This document shows, one piece after another, positions 1 through 10,040 of a stretch of DNA of 64,000 nucleotides. The translations under genes and the position numbers were made by a program. Positions within the stretch are counted from its first letter, which is position 1. Each line of letters starts with the position of its first letter. This DNA is from Dromiciops gliroides (Eukaryota > Chordata > Mammalia > Microbiotheria > Microbiotheriidae), in assembly GCF_019393635.1 (NCBI RefSeq), contig NC_057867.1, forward strand, positions 53,071,643 to 53,135,642, in the 5' to 3' direction. The notes beneath the pieces are model-generated. The model had not been told where the DNA came from. It did no database searches and saw only the letters and a program-made list of their open reading frames with translations.

Positions 1-525
1 AGATCTGCATACAATGGGCACACAGCAGAACAAAAGATAAAGACAAGAAAATGACAGGACCAGAGTGAGATGAAAAATCTGAGGAGGGAGAGGGGCCTTT
101 TAGTCAGGGAGCCAAGAGCTCCACAGAGAAGCTGATACTTGAGTTGGGCATTTAAGGAAGAGAAGAACATCAACAGATGATGAAGAAGTGACCCTTGTCC
201 AGGCACCTAGAGACTTGTCTGAGCAAAGGTAAAGAGAACGATGGGTGCAGCTGAGGAGATGCAGGGAATAATGGTGTTAGAAAGCTTGAGAAGGATGGAA
301 GTCAGATCATGGAATTCCAATATGGAGGGTGGGGGGCAGAAGAATGATGTGACCAGATGGGAGCCTTGGTAAGCTGACTGGCAGTGCTTCAAAGGATAGA
401 TTGGAGGAGAGACTGGAAGATGGAAGAGCAAAAGTCTCCAGGCTGGGATGGGAGCTAGAGCCTGGGCAGGATGAATGGAGTCACAAGGACAGGTGGGAGA
501 GGGGTTCTGGAGATAATAGGTGAGT
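1..525. other. Unclassified purine-rich sequence, probably an old interspersed repeat
   Basis: No coding signal is seen. The text is rich in GGAG/GAAG and resembles other stretches in this window (about 5150-5260, 48230-48400, 59830-60230), which suggests a decayed dispersed repeat. I cannot name the family. Confidence 0.3.
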
Positions 526-955
526 GGACAGAGTCCAGAACTTAGAGTTAGTAAGACCTGGGTTTGAATCTCACCCTAGGAGGAAGCCAAAGACAAAACC
601 AAGAAGAGCAGCGTCCATGGGACAAGAAGAAAACTGTGAAAATGAAGTGTCAATCATCTATCAGGAAACATTTATTAAGCACCTAGGATGGAAAAGGGGT
701 GGTAGAAAGAAAGGGCTGCTTGATTGATGTGATCATGTGTCAAGGAGACCAAAGACTAGGAAAAGGACACTGGGACTTTAGAATAGGCTCACAGTCAAAT
801 GATGAGAACACTTTAGTTCGCCAAGGACTGAGGTTCGAGTGAGGGGTAAGGGGAAAATGTCATTATTGACTTCCTTAGAAGGCCACAAAATGTAGAAAAG
901 AAGGGGTCAAGGAGAGTTTTCTTCTTTACAGCAAGGAAGACCATGATCACCAGAT
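526..955 (+). other. SINE B-box fragment followed by unrecognised sequence
   Basis: Around 560-580 the words ACCTGGGTTTGAATCTCA match the B-box part of a tRNA-derived SINE in sense. From about 600 to 955 I recognise nothing. Confidence 0.3.
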
Positions 956-959
956 CCAT

Positions 960-1142
960 TCTCAAGATAGCATGATACAGTGGGTAGGGCACTGGACTTG
1001 GAGAAAGGATGGTCTGGGTTCAAAACCCACCTCATGCTGTGAGACCCTGGGCAAGTCACATGACCTCTTTGTGCCTCAGAGAGCTCATTTGTAAAATGAG
1101 GGTGTTGGATTTAATGGTTGCTAGGATCTATGCTTCTATGGT
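960..1142 (+). repeat. MIR/THER1-type CORE-SINE, sense
   Basis: It has a tRNA-like head (CAGTGGGTAGGGCACTGGAC), a B-box-like GGTTCAAAACCC and the CORE words CCCTGGGCAAGTCA and TTTGTAAAATGAGG. It ends near CTATGGTTA. Divergence marks it as an old copy. Confidence 0.75.
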
Positions 1143-1344
1143 TACATCAGTGAGCTGACATTTTCAAGTATAGGATCCTTATATATTAAAATGGAGTTAT
1201 GGAATAAGAAGAGTTTTCAATTGCAATTGATGGTGCCAAAGCACTGTCCGCATCTGTCATCAAATCCTCTTCATTCACACAAACACCACCCCAAACTCAA
1301 GCTCTGCCTTGGACACTGAGGTTGACCCCTAATGTGGTTTCTCT

Positions 1345-1790
1345 GGCTCCTGTATCTCCCCTCTCCAATCCATCTTCAACTCAGTATTCTTTCTTTTTTT
1401 TTTTGGTAAGGCAATTGGGGTCAAGTGACTTGCCCAGGTTACATAGCTAGTAAGTGTCAAGTGTCTGAGGTCGAATTTGAACTCGGGTCCTCTTGAATCC
1501 AGGGCCAGTGCTCTATCTACTGCACCACCTAGCTGCCCCTCAACTCAGTATTCTTAAAGCAAAATCATTTCCTTCCAGTTCTCAAGAATCTTTAGTAGCT
1601 CCCTATTGCTTCTAGGAAAAATGCAAACTATTCTGTTTGGCATTTAAAACCCTTCACAACCAGTTTCTAATTTCTCCTTCCAGACTAATTTCCTTCCTCC
1701 TACACATGCATTATACATCACAATCAAACCAGACCACTTGCTATTCCCTGTATGTGCCAGTCCATCTCACACTTTGATGCTTATCTAGAG
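1345..1790 (+). repeat. L2 LINE 3' fragment, sense, split by a SINE
   Basis: Words typical of the L2 3' region are present: CTCCCTATTGCTTCTAGG, TTTGGCATTTAAAACCCTTC and the ACCACTTGCTATTCCCTGTA block. The younger SINE at 1392-1539 interrupts it. Confidence 0.6.
1392..1539 (-). mobile_element. Short WSINE1/Mar1-type SINE, antisense, 16-bp duplication
   Basis: The poly(T) start, TGACTTGCCCAGGTTACATA and terminal CCACCTAGCTGCCCC are the reverse complement of the short tRNA-derived SINE. Perfect copies of TCAACTCAGTATTCTT lie at 1376-1391 and 1540-1555. On the sense strand the nick site reads TT/AAGAA, close to the L1 endonuclease preference. Confidence 0.92.
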
Positions 1791-1794
1791 GCCG

Positions 1795-1975
1795 ATTACA
1801 GGATCACAGATTTGGAATAGGGAAGGACCTGAGAGGTTATCTACTTCACCTCTCTCATTTTACACATGAGGAAACTGAGGCCCAGGGAATTTAAATGGCT
1901 TGCATCACAGATATAGAACTGGATGTAACCTCATAGGCTGCTGAGTCCAACCTCTTCATTCCATAGAGAAGCAGG
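1795..1975 (-). repeat. MIR-type CORE-SINE remnant, antisense
   Basis: The words CATGAGGAAACTGAGGCCCAG and ATCTACTTCACCTCTCTCATT are the antisense CORE of MIR/THER1 elements. The right part is weakly conserved. Confidence 0.65.
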
Positions 1976-2860
1976 CAGTAGGCATCAAGGGTGGAATTCT
2001 AAGCCAAGGGTGGAATCTGATGGGGGCTGAACAAAGGAGTCAGAAGAACAATTGGTGTAGAAGAATCTACCATGCTGAAATTTCCCATTCTGCCCCAAAG
2101 TAGATGATTCAGTGTGCTGTTTCTTAATTCCTGCTGCTCCCTCACTTCCCTCACCCACACTAACCTTGTCCAGGCTTTTAGCTCTAGCATGCTGGGACTC
2201 TACGACACGGAACTGACAGAGCATTTGTTGCTGATGGGTTTGTGCACCAATGCAAGGAGTCTTGCCTACTGACATATTCAGCTAGAAATTAGATTCAGAG
2301 TCATAACCAGGGCAGGGCAACTGGTACTTTGGCTCCAGGGTGTTGAATTTGGAGGGGGCTTTACAGATCCCACAGTCCTTCAGCAGCAGCTATGTAGAAA
2401 CAACAGATCTCAGTATCTCATTAAACATTAGGTACAATGTAAAGCCACCAGATGATGGGCAGCAAGGAGCTCTCACCTTGCTCCCTCCCTCGAACAGGAG
2501 CATGCTTCACATCCCTCATCTTGCACATTCTCCGTGATGCTTGCCCCAGGAGCAAAAATTCCTCATTTCTACTCAAATTGAGCTTTTTGGTATCAATCCT
2601 AAGAAATATGTATACTGACATTTCCAAACTGGCTTCCACATTATGATGACTTGCCAGTGGCAGAAAAATTGTCCTCTGAGGAATTTCAGATCACATTTTA
2701 AACATTTGCAATTATGACAAATGATCAAGGAATTGTTGATAAGGCATAAATATAAATCCTAATGCATCAGCACAGTCTCTGTCTGACTGCATACTATAAA
2801 ACATCATTTTGGAGCTTCTAAACTCTGACTCAGTCAACATTTAGGATTGCCTTCAAAATA
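1976..2860. other. No gene or recognised repeat
   Basis: Short frames on both strands in this stretch lack protein-like composition or recognisable motifs. I see no splice-flanked exon and no clear mobile element. Confidence 0.5.
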
Positions 2861-2861
2861 T

Positions 2862-2998
2862 AATGATGGTGGTGGTGGTAGTAATAGTAATAATAATAAG
2901 AAGAAGAACCAACTATCTCTAGTACTATAAATAAAGGTTTCCAAAGCACATTCTTGACAACTACCATTTTGGGTAGGCAGAGCTAGTATTTATTATGG
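2862..2998 (-). repeat. (TGG)/(AAT) microsatellite joined to an antisense SINE fragment
   Basis: A run of TGG units passes into AGT/AAT and AAG units at about 2865-2905, followed by a degenerate antisense SINE 3' end (ACTATAAATAAAGGTTTCCAAAG). Read on the minus strand, the microsatellite is the SINE's expanded tail. Confidence 0.55.
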
Positions 2999-3002
2999 CG
3001 CA

Positions 3003-3165
3003 GGGGCCAGACAGCTGGCTAGAGCAGTGGGAGGACCTGGGTTTAAGTCCCACCTGTCTCACATACTGGCTGTCTGGCCCTGAGTAAGTCCCTCGACCTC
3101 GAAGGTGATAATTTGCAGAAGAGGCACCAACCTGCCCTGGAAGAGGGGGCTCCCTATGACAACAA
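3003..3165 (+). repeat. THER1/MIR-type SINE, long form, sense
   Basis: The copy has GACCTGGGTTTAAGTCCCACC (B-box region), CTGGCCCTGAGTAAGTCCCT and then the long-form body words AATTTGCAGAAGAGGCACCA and CCTGCCCTGGAAGAGGG. Sister copies lie at 45800-46010 and 59440-59680. Confidence 0.65.
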
Positions 3166-3184
3166 AATCACAGATCACTTCCCA

Positions 3185-3310
3185 AGTTTTGCCCGCTATG
3201 TTACACATGAAAACAACAAGGCTCAAGGCTCAAGGCTCACGGAGACCAAGTGATTTGCCCCAGCCAGCCACACAGCTGAGACACATCTGAGTTGATTCCA
3301 CAGCTCCTGC
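3185..3310 (-). repeat. MIR-type SINE, antisense, with a small internal triplication
   Basis: AAGTGATTTGCCCCAGCCAG and CACACAGCTGAGA are the antisense CORE. Just upstream, AAGGCTCA occurs three times in a row (about 3218-3240), a local slippage product. Confidence 0.55.
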
Positions 3311-4084
3311 TTCTTTGTTTCCCAATTCCTGGCCACTTGCCAGGCTCTGCTACCTTTCATCTCTTCCCAGGACTGGGCAAACCTTGAACTATCCAAAAAA
3401 CAAAGTTCTGCTAAGTCATTGGCTCTGAAGCATTTCCCCAAATTTTGCACCTGTCCTACCACTTTTAGGTTGCATCTGCATTATTAACATTTCCCCCATC
3501 ACTTTCTTAGGTCTAGACAATTAACAAAGCAATAAATCAAGCCCTGGTTTGTGGATTTCTGAAACTCTAGCACACCCCTGGAAAAAGCCACTTAAAACCA
3601 GGTTGCTCTTTTCTGGGCCTAACGAAGACAACAGGCCTCTGTCCAAGTGTGGAATCAGTTCAGAAAGCACTGGGGCAATGGCAATTTTGCTGTGATAAAG
3701 AAGGAAATGAAAAAACCGCTGAAATCTCATCTTCATTTATGGAGGAGAGGAAGCGAGGTAGGGCATTCGTGATTCTGCTCCCACCCCTCCAAGAAAGCTC
3801 ATATCCTGAGATAGAAAGGATGTCTCACTCAGGCGTGCTGAGAGTTCATGACAGGAACTGCCAGAATTCCCCGCTTTGGAGTTCGTGCCCATAGGAGGTA
3901 CCTTTAGGAGTGGACAGATGTATTTCTGCCTTTTCACCATCAAACCTCCAGGCTCCTGGGGAGGTAGCTCTCTTCCCTTTGAGGACTCTTTTGAAAGGCT
4001 TACCCACTACCTTTTGCTCTCTTATCAATTCCACCCAGGTTGCTCCTCTCTTATTGCCACTAAAGCAACAAGAGTAACTGTGTC
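3311..4084. other. No gene or recognised repeat
   Basis: The stretch is repeat-poor. Several overlapping frames on opposite strands are mutually exclusive and none shows a known motif. Confidence 0.5.
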
Positions 4085-4165
4085 CCCGTGAGGCCTTAGT
4101 TTCTTGGAAATGAGGTGGTTGGACTTGTTGACAGCTAAGGTTCCTTCCAGCTTTAAACCTCTGAC
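4085..4165 (+). repeat. SINE 3' fragment, sense
   Basis: GAAATGAGGTGGTTGGACTT followed by CTAAGGTTCCTTCCAGCTTT is the common 3' end of MIR-like SINEs in this window. Confidence 0.5.
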
Positions 4166-4202
4166 CACATATGGGCCTCTGTTCTCTCCTCCCTAGAACA
4201 CG

Positions 4203-4203
<1 letters not shown>

Positions 4204-4245
<42 letters not shown>
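4204..4245 (+). repeat. (CA)21 microsatellite
   Basis: Uninterrupted dinucleotide array of about 42 bp. Confidence 0.98.
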
Positions 4246-4249
<4 letters not shown>

Positions 4250-4860
4250 TGTCTCTTTCTCCACCATGTCTCTGTGTCTGTCTCTTTTTCTGTCCATCTC
4301 CTCATAGGGTCACTCTATTGTACACTTCCTCTTTGGTATTAGTTTGTGATATTCACTGTGTCCTTAGACCAAGTCACAAGGCCACAACTTGGAGTCTGAA
4401 AGTTACCTATCTATCTGTAATATACTTGTAAGAGGTTTGTCAGACCAGGCTTGAACTAGGATTAGAGTAAAATGCAGGGGTGTGCAGGAGCCACCTCTAA
4501 CCAGCTGAGGAAAGCCAATTGTTAAATGCTCATTGTTAGCATCAATACCTTGGAAATTGGCAAACAGCAAATCAGGACTTGATTTATTGTTTTGTTGATG
4601 GTCTAGACTTGAGAAAGTGAGGGAGAGCATGTAAATGCAAATTCAACTTCAAAGTGTGTCTGGCATTCCAGAGAGCCAATTCCTAACCATTTATGAGAAC
4701 ACCCTTGGTACCACCAAATAGGCAGTGATACCTCAGTTATGGTCTCATGGTCCAAACAAATGGGGATTTTACATCCCTCTAATGATCAAATACGCACACA
4801 TGTACATATACACCGAGCTAGAAGGAAATGCATAGGTGCATATTGGTGCCTTTTACACAT
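4246..4860. other. No gene or recognised repeat
   Basis: Begins with a T/C-rich stretch next to the CA array and then becomes complex unique-looking sequence. Confidence 0.5.
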
Positions 4861-4861
4861 A

Positions 4862-5260
4862 GCCTTTCAATTCAGCAAATACTTTTTGTGGCTCTCTTCA
4901 AGGTATTGTGCTAAGCAATGGGATCGGGAGTGGGGGGAAGGTGGAACTTTCCCGGGACTCACAGTCTAGTAATGGAGCCAAGTGTGTCTACATGAACAGC
5001 ATCGGAGGGTAGAGTAAAGGGCACTTGGCTTATGGTCCAGAGACCCAAAGACATGCCACTTAACTTTCTGGGCATCACTCTCAACTGTGAGATGAGGGGG
5101 GTTGAGCTTAAACATTCTGTGATAAATGTAATACAAAGGAGACTATAATCAATGGCTGAGGACCAGAGGAATTCCCTGAGAGGGAGGAATCAGGGCATTC
5201 TTCCTGGAGGAGGCAGTATTTCTGCTGAGTCTTCAAAAGGCTGAGAGTATGGAGGAGAAC
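4862..5260 (+). repeat. Cluster of old interspersed-repeat fragments
   Basis: 4862-4975 resembles the common 'attcagcaaata...tgtgctaagca...' mammalian repeat. 4998-5125 is a sense MIR-type SINE (GACATGCCACTTAACTTTCT, TGTGAGATGAGG). 5150-5260 resembles the unclassified family at the window start. Confidence 0.45.
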
Positions 5261-5264
5261 TATA

Positions 5265-5460
5265 TAGGAGTTTATGGTTTGCAAAGCACTTTATTTAAAT
5301 TATCTCACTTGAGCCACTGAAAGAGAACCCTGTAAGATAAGCAGTATTATTATCCCCATTTCACAGATGAGGAAACTTGTCTAGGGTCACAGAGATAAGT
5401 GTGTGAGGCAGAATTCAAACTCAGGTCTTCCTGACTCTCCAAGTGGAGTCTATCTAGTAT
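5265..5460 (-). repeat. MIR-type CORE-SINE, antisense, nearly complete
   Basis: In order: TTTGCAAAGCACTTTATTTA, TATTATTATCCCCATTTCAC, AGATGAGGAAACTTG, a degenerate TCACAGAG and ACTCAGGTCTTCCTGACTC. These are the antisense marks of the long MIR/THER1-like form. Confidence 0.75.
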
Positions 5461-5684
5461 GTACAGAGAATGGAGCAAGTTAAGGCGTGGAAGATAGACA
5501 TTTTCAGAGACCAGTGAGGAACTCAGTTTGGTTGCTATAGGTTGGAACCAGATTGTTCTTTGAATGCCAGGCTGAGAACTCTGGATTTATGCTATAGGTC
5601 ATGGGAAATCATTCAGTGTTTTGGCGTGTGAGAGTTAGGATTTTATTGTCTTATACCTGGCTTGCTGGTAACATTGTCTTTCTT
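5461..5684. other. No gene; weak old-repeat similarity
   Basis: 5570-5640 (GGATTTATGCTATAGGTCAT) resembles the unclassified dispersed repeat also seen near 60180. Nothing else is recognised. Confidence 0.3.
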
Positions 5685-6090
5685 TGCTTAGATCGATCCT
5701 TCACTTAGCTATCAAAGTGATCTTCCTAAATCTCAGCTCTGACCCTGTCACCTCCCTACTTAATCAACTGCAGTGGCTCTCTATTGCCTTCAGGATCAAA
5801 CATAAAATCCTCCCTTTGGCTTTGAAAGCCCTTTATTTGTTTTGTTGTTTGTTTTTTCTTGGTGAGGCAATTGGGGTTAAGTGACTTGCCCTGGGTCACA
5901 CAGCTAGTAAGTGTCAAGCGTCTGAGGCCAGATTTGAACTCAGGTACTCCTGATTCCCAGGGCTGGTGCTCTATCCACTGTGCCACCTAGCTGTCCCTTG
6001 AAAGCCCTTTATAACCTGGCCCGTGCCTCCCTCCCCTTCCAGTTTTTTTTCACATTCCTCCCCTCCAAGTATTCCTCTAATCCTATGAAA
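5685..6090 (+). repeat. L2 LINE 3' fragment, sense, split by a SINE
   Basis: CTGCAGTGGCTCTCTATTGC, AAAATCCTCCCTTTGGCTTT and AAAGCCCTTTATAACCTGGC are L2 3'-region words. The SINE at 5837-5997 sits inside AAAGCCCTTTAT and has duplicated it. Confidence 0.65.
5837..5997 (-). mobile_element. Short WSINE1/Mar1-type SINE, antisense, 15-bp duplication
   Basis: An antisense copy with a T-rich start and terminal GCCACCTAGCTGTCCC. Perfect TTGAAAGCCCTTTAT repeats lie at 5822-5836 and 5998-6012. It entered an existing L2, so it is younger than that copy. Confidence 0.92.
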
Positions 6091-6905
6091 TTCCAAAGAG
6101 AAAAGTTTATATTTTATCCCAGAGGGAACAGTGAGCCACTGAAGGTACTTGAAGAGTGGCCTGACAGGGTTAGACCTCAGTTTCCCTTTTCAACTACTTC
6201 TTCACAGCATCAGACAGCCACTTTCTGCTTTCTGGAAACCACCACAACAGAAAAGCTTAGAGCTATAAAACTGAAGAGGCTTTCACTATAACTTTTAAAA
6301 AACACATTTCGACAGCACTTTTTTCCCAAATAGATATAAAGTAGTTTCCCCATGGCTAATTCGATTAAACAACCCCCAGAAATAATTACATTAGCAAGAA
6401 CAAATGATGTGTTAGACAATCTCATCACTACTTTGCCCATGTTAGGGAAACTGTTAACCAAATCGAGCCTTTAAAATAGACTCTATGATATAGAAAGAAA
6501 AATAAGCAAGGAAAAGAAAATAAAACCTCAAATCCTATGGTCACAACTGCATTAAGCAAGAGTGCCTGTGAATGTGAGGCTGAGATATTTGAAGTGTTTG
6601 ATCTCGCCTCCAAGAATCGCGACGAAGCAGGTAGCTAGATGACCAAGGTCTGGCCGGATTCTGTTTGATGGTTAAGTGCCTGCCTATAAAAGCAAATAAA
6701 AATAGGCTGGGAAAAAGGTTGAGGGTCCTTGAGGAAAAAGCTACAGAGTTAGACAAACTCCCAGTTGAAATCAAAGGGAAGCAAGCCAGGGGAGACCTTT
6801 CAGGGAATGGGAAAAAAGGGAGATTTTTATGGGGAAAAAAGCAGCATCAATTTTGTTGGGCTGTTAACTGGGCTTCCTGGAGATTTGCCCTATCCCTTTC
6901 TTTCC
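6091..6905. other. Repeat-poor stretch, candidate conserved non-coding sequence
   Basis: 6091-6185 looks like the unclassified dispersed repeat. From about 6190 to 6620 no repeat is recognised. The text is AT-rich with homeodomain-like words (GAAATAATTACATTAG, GGCTAATTCGATTAAAC) and scattered CpGs. No coding frame is convincing. Confidence 0.35.
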
Positions 6906-7184
6906 ACCATTAGCAGCTGAAAAAGGCTTGTGGAGCGAGAAGGGGGCGGGGAGCTTGTTAAAACTTCTTCCTCACCCTGCTTGCTCACTGGCTCTACTCC
7001 ACTAATAAAAAAAAGATGAGCTTCCCAATGCTGTCTTGCTTCATTAATTGCAAAGGCGATGAAAGGCCAAAAGAAACGGTGGTCCAGTGGTCAACCCAGA
7101 AGGGATGCTTCGAAATGTGCCAAAGGTCATGTCACCGAGCCAACTACTCCTGCAGCCAGAGAGGATTGAGTGTTTGGGATAATA
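6906..7184. other. Unrecognised sequence with a GC-box-like word
   Basis: GGGGGCGGGGAGC at about 6943-6955 matches a GC box, but no CpG island, TATA-like element or exon follows. I do not call a promoter. Confidence 0.25.
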
Positions 7185-7231
7185 ACAACCAACGTTTCTT
7201 TCTTTTTTTTTTTTTACAACCAACGTTTCTT
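7185..7231 (-). mobile_element. Poly(A)-only retro-insertion with a 16-bp duplication
   Basis: ACAACCAACGTTTCTT occurs at 7185-7200 and again, perfectly, at 7216-7231. Between them lie only 15 nt, TC followed by 13 T. This is the structure expected of an insertion primed on a poly(A) tail that stopped before copying the body. An ordinary tandem duplication with later T expansion is the alternative. Confidence 0.7.
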
Positions 7232-7530
7232 GAGGGCTTTAGGCTTTGTGAAGGGATACACATACATTATGGGACTATGACCCGCTGGTATGGGGAGGAA
7301 CTAGGCTTAAATTCCACCTCTGATGGGAAGCCTGCATGAGGCAAACCTAGCTAGGCTTCAGTTTCTTTAGCTCTAAGATGAGGCACTTGGACTTGATGGT
7401 CTTTAAGATCCTTCCCACCTCTAAATGGAGGGCACTATGATCCCAGGTCACTTCCCCTCACTGGGCCTCAGCTTCCCTTTCTGTAAAATGAGGGGCCTTC
7501 TGAAGGCCCTTAGAGTTCTTAATCTATGCT
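7232..7530 (+). repeat. Two sense SINE fragments
   Basis: 7250-7420 holds TTAAATTCCACCTCTGATG and TCAGTTTCTTTAGCTC; 7430-7525 holds TTCCCTTTCTGTAAAATGAG. Both are degenerate MIR-like 3' halves. Confidence 0.45.
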
Positions 7531-7604
7531 CACGTGATCCTAAGACACTTGATCCTTCTATCCCTCAATTACCTTTGATGCCTTTAAAGTCCCTTCAAGA
7601 TTCA

Positions 7605-7790
7605 GACATATGTTCCTCTGAGTCTAACAATAACCCTGAGAGAGACACAGATGCTACTATTAACCCCATTTTTACAGCTGAGGAAACTGAGGCTGAGCCA
7701 GTAAGTGGCAGAGATGGGATTAGAACCCAGGTCTCCCAAAAGCCCAAGGCTAGCACACTTTCCATGATGCCACACTGCCTCTGACAGATA
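7605..7790 (-). repeat. MIR-type CORE-SINE, antisense
   Basis: CCCCATTTTTACAGCTGAGG, AAACTGAGGCTGAGCC and GAACCCAGGTCTCCC occur in MIR antisense order, ending at GCCACACTGCCTC. Confidence 0.7.
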
Positions 7791-8104
7791 GGGGTGGGGG
7801 GGATGGGTCTCATCAAAGGGCCAAGGAGCTAGGTGATGGCACTTATTGGGGTCCCCCTTGTCTCCATTGTGAAACCCACAGGGCCTATTAAGGCTTGAAG
7901 CACTAGAAGTAAAAAGGAATATCAAGGGCAAAGCTTAGTGTTAATGAATTGGATGTGTTTGGGTCTGTGGGATAGAGAGGATTAAATATTCACTCTACCA
8001 AATTTGTCCCAGGCTATGTCCTCTGAGCAGAAAGAACATGTGTAGACATATCACAGATTCAGAAGCAGAATGAGCTCAAGAAGCTCTTTGATTCAACCAC
8101 CCTC
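7791..8104. other. No gene or recognised repeat
   Basis: Short G-rich run near 7790-7800; otherwise nothing is recognised. Confidence 0.45.
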
Positions 8105-8212
8105 CTTTGATTTTATTTTTGCCAGGCAATCAGGATGAAGTGACTTGCCCAGGGTCACACAGCTAGTAAGTAGCTGAGGTCTGATTTGAACAGTGCCACC
8201 TAGCTGCCCCCA
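8105..8212 (-). mobile_element. Short SINE, antisense, internally deleted
   Basis: TGACTTGCCCAGGGTCACAC and GTGCCACCTAGCTGCCCC are present, but about 30-40 bp between 'gatttgaa' and 'gtgccacc' are missing compared with full copies. No clean duplication is seen. Confidence 0.75.
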
Positions 8213-8430
8213 AACCATTTTAGAGAGAAGGGCACCAGATGTCAATGGCATGATATGGATCTAGGTCCGCTAACTCTAAATCCAACATTCCCCCTCTACT
8301 CCCACTCATTCTTACAACATCTTATGGCACTTTCTTCCCAACAGACCTTTAGGGAGTCAGTGGCAGTGACATTTTCCCAGTCTAACAGATGAGAAAGCCA
8401 AGGCTCAGAATGTTGAGGCTGTGCTCTACC
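8213..8430 (-). repeat. MIR-type remnants, antisense
   Basis: Weak antisense CORE words (CTAACAGATGAGAAAGCCAAG, GGCTCAGAATG) and a degenerate right end. Confidence 0.4.
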
Positions 8431-8439
8431 CTTCTTGTG

Positions 8440-8815
8440 TCCTTCCTTCTTACTTCTCCTCATTGAATCTGTGATTTAATGACACCAGCCTATTTATTGT
8501 TTCTCACTCAAACCAGATGCTCCATCTCTCAACTCCATACATTTTTAGCAGATATCCTCCATTAACCAGACGTCTTTCCCTCTTCATCTCTACCTCCTGG
8601 CATCCTTCAAATTTCAGCTAAATCTCACCTTCTAGGAGGTCTTTGTTGGCTTCTCTTAATGCTTGCATTTTCTCTTGATTACCTCTCTCTCTCTCTCCAC
8701 ACGAGTTATCTTCTCCCTTATACAGAGAGTTTCACGCACATAGGACTTTTTACCTTCCTTTGTATCCCTAGCTTAGAGCACAGCAGTTGCTTAATAAATG
8801 CTTACTGTGGAACAG
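8440..8815 (+). repeat. L2 LINE 3' end, sense
   Basis: Order of words matches the L2 3' end: CTTCAAATTTCAGCTAAATC, ACCTTCTAGGAGGTC, TGTATCCCTAGCTTAGAGCA and TTGCTTAATAAATGCTTACT. Confidence 0.65.
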
Positions 8816-9055
8816 AAGTGACTTCTAGCTTCTCAACAATGTATGAGGCAAGGTCCTTAGCTGAATCGGTGTGGGGAAAAGGATGTATGGGAAACTTGGG
8901 AACAGAGGAGGAGGCTTGGGGCAGTTTCTGTGGAAGATATAAGAGGGAAATCGATAGAGAGGAGCAGAACTACTGGGCTAAAGTGGGGGCCCAGGACAAA
9001 GGAGTTAATGTAGCTGTGTAATGGGCCCAATCAAGAAGGATGTACAACCTGCCCC
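8816..9055. other. No gene or recognised repeat
   Basis: G-rich, purine-rich text without family marks. Confidence 0.4.
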
Positions 9056-9057
9056 AG

Positions 9058-9222
9058 TGACGCATGCTAGGGAGGCTTTGCAGGTATTATCTCATATGAG
9101 CCTCACAACAACCCTGGGAAGTAGGTGCTTTTATTAGCCCCATTTGACTGACACAAACAGTGGTTAAGTGATCACACCCGGGATCACCAGCTAGTAAGTG
9201 TCTGAGGCTGGATTTGAACAAG
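9058..9222 (-). repeat. MIR-type SINE, antisense (first of two in tandem)
   Basis: TATTATCTCATATGAGCCTC, ACAACAACCCTGGGAAGTAG and GCTAGTAAGTGTCTGAGGCT are antisense MIR/THER1 words. The copy stops at GGATTTGAAC, directly against the next one. Confidence 0.7.
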
Positions 9223-9496
9223 ACCAAGAACAACAGCAACTACAACAACTGGCATTTATATAACGCCTACTATGTGTCAGGGGGACTGCTAAGAACTTTA
9301 CAAATATTTCATTTTATCCTCACAACAACCCTGGGAGGTAGCTGCTATTATTATCCCTATCTGACATAGGAGAAAACTGAGGAAGAAAGAAGTGGCTGAT
9401 TCAGGGGCACCCAGCTAGAGCATGTCTAAGACAGGATTTAAACTTAAGTCTTCCTGACCTCAGGTCCTGTACTCTATCCAATACCTCACTGCCTCC
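9223..9496 (-). repeat. MIR-type SINE, antisense, nearly full length (second in tandem)
   Basis: It begins with an (AAC)-like tail, then GGCATTTATATAACGCCTAC, CACAACAACCCTGGGAGGTA, TATTATTATCCCTATCTGAC and TCTTCCTGACCTCAGGTC, ending ACCTCACTGCCTC. Same orientation as its left neighbour and abutting it. Confidence 0.75.
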
Positions 9497-9805
9497 AAAG
9501 TGTGTCCATCACTATAATGGGAAGGGTGAGGACAGGAGTAGGCCATGGGAATTGAATAACCCAAGTAGTGGGGAGGTATGGTTATTTGTATGACTGATGG
9601 GGAAGATGTAGAACCAGGTCCAGACCTCTTTGAGAAGGGATGGAGGACATAGGGTGCAGCAGGAAGCACTTATCAGATCTGGGCATGACACAGGTGAAAA
9701 GCATGAACTTTGGAGGACAAATGGCTGAGAAATGGGGACAGAGGGAAAATCATCTGGAAATGACAACAGGGAGCAGAGGGAATCCTGAATCCCCTCTAGC
9801 ACTAA
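9497..9805. other. No gene or recognised repeat
   Basis: Purine-rich text, perhaps the same unclassified repeat as at the window start. Confidence 0.35.
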
Positions 9806-10040
9806 GGGGCAACTAGATGGCTCAGTAGATAGAGTACTGGGCCTGTAGTCAGGAAGACCTGAGGTCAGATCTGGCCTCAGACACTAGCTGTGTGACCCTG
9901 AGTAAGTCACTTCACCTCAGTTTCTTCATCTGTGAAACAAGAAGGAAATGTCAAAGCACTCCAGTATCTTTGCCAAGAAAACTCCAAATGGGGTCATGAA
10001 GAGTCAGACACAACTGAAAAACAATTCAATAACAACAACT
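9806..10040 (+). mobile_element. Long Mar1-like SINE with RTE-like tail, sense
   Basis: The head GGGGCAACTAGATGGCTCAG is followed by the CORE region and then CACTCCAGTATCTTTGCCAA, CAAATGGGGTCATGAAGAGT and CAGACACAACTGAAAAAC, ending in (AAC)n. The last part resembles the 3' tail of BovB/RTE LINEs. Confidence 0.85.

Noticed and set aside
3846-4431. Frames of 131 (-) and 86 (+) codons across the CA array
   Set aside because: Cys-Val and His-Thr runs come from the dinucleotide repeat; the rest has no motif.
6943-6955. GC-box-like GGGGGCGGGGAGC as a promoter
   Set aside because: A lone Sp1-type word without CpG island, TATA or downstream exon is not enough.
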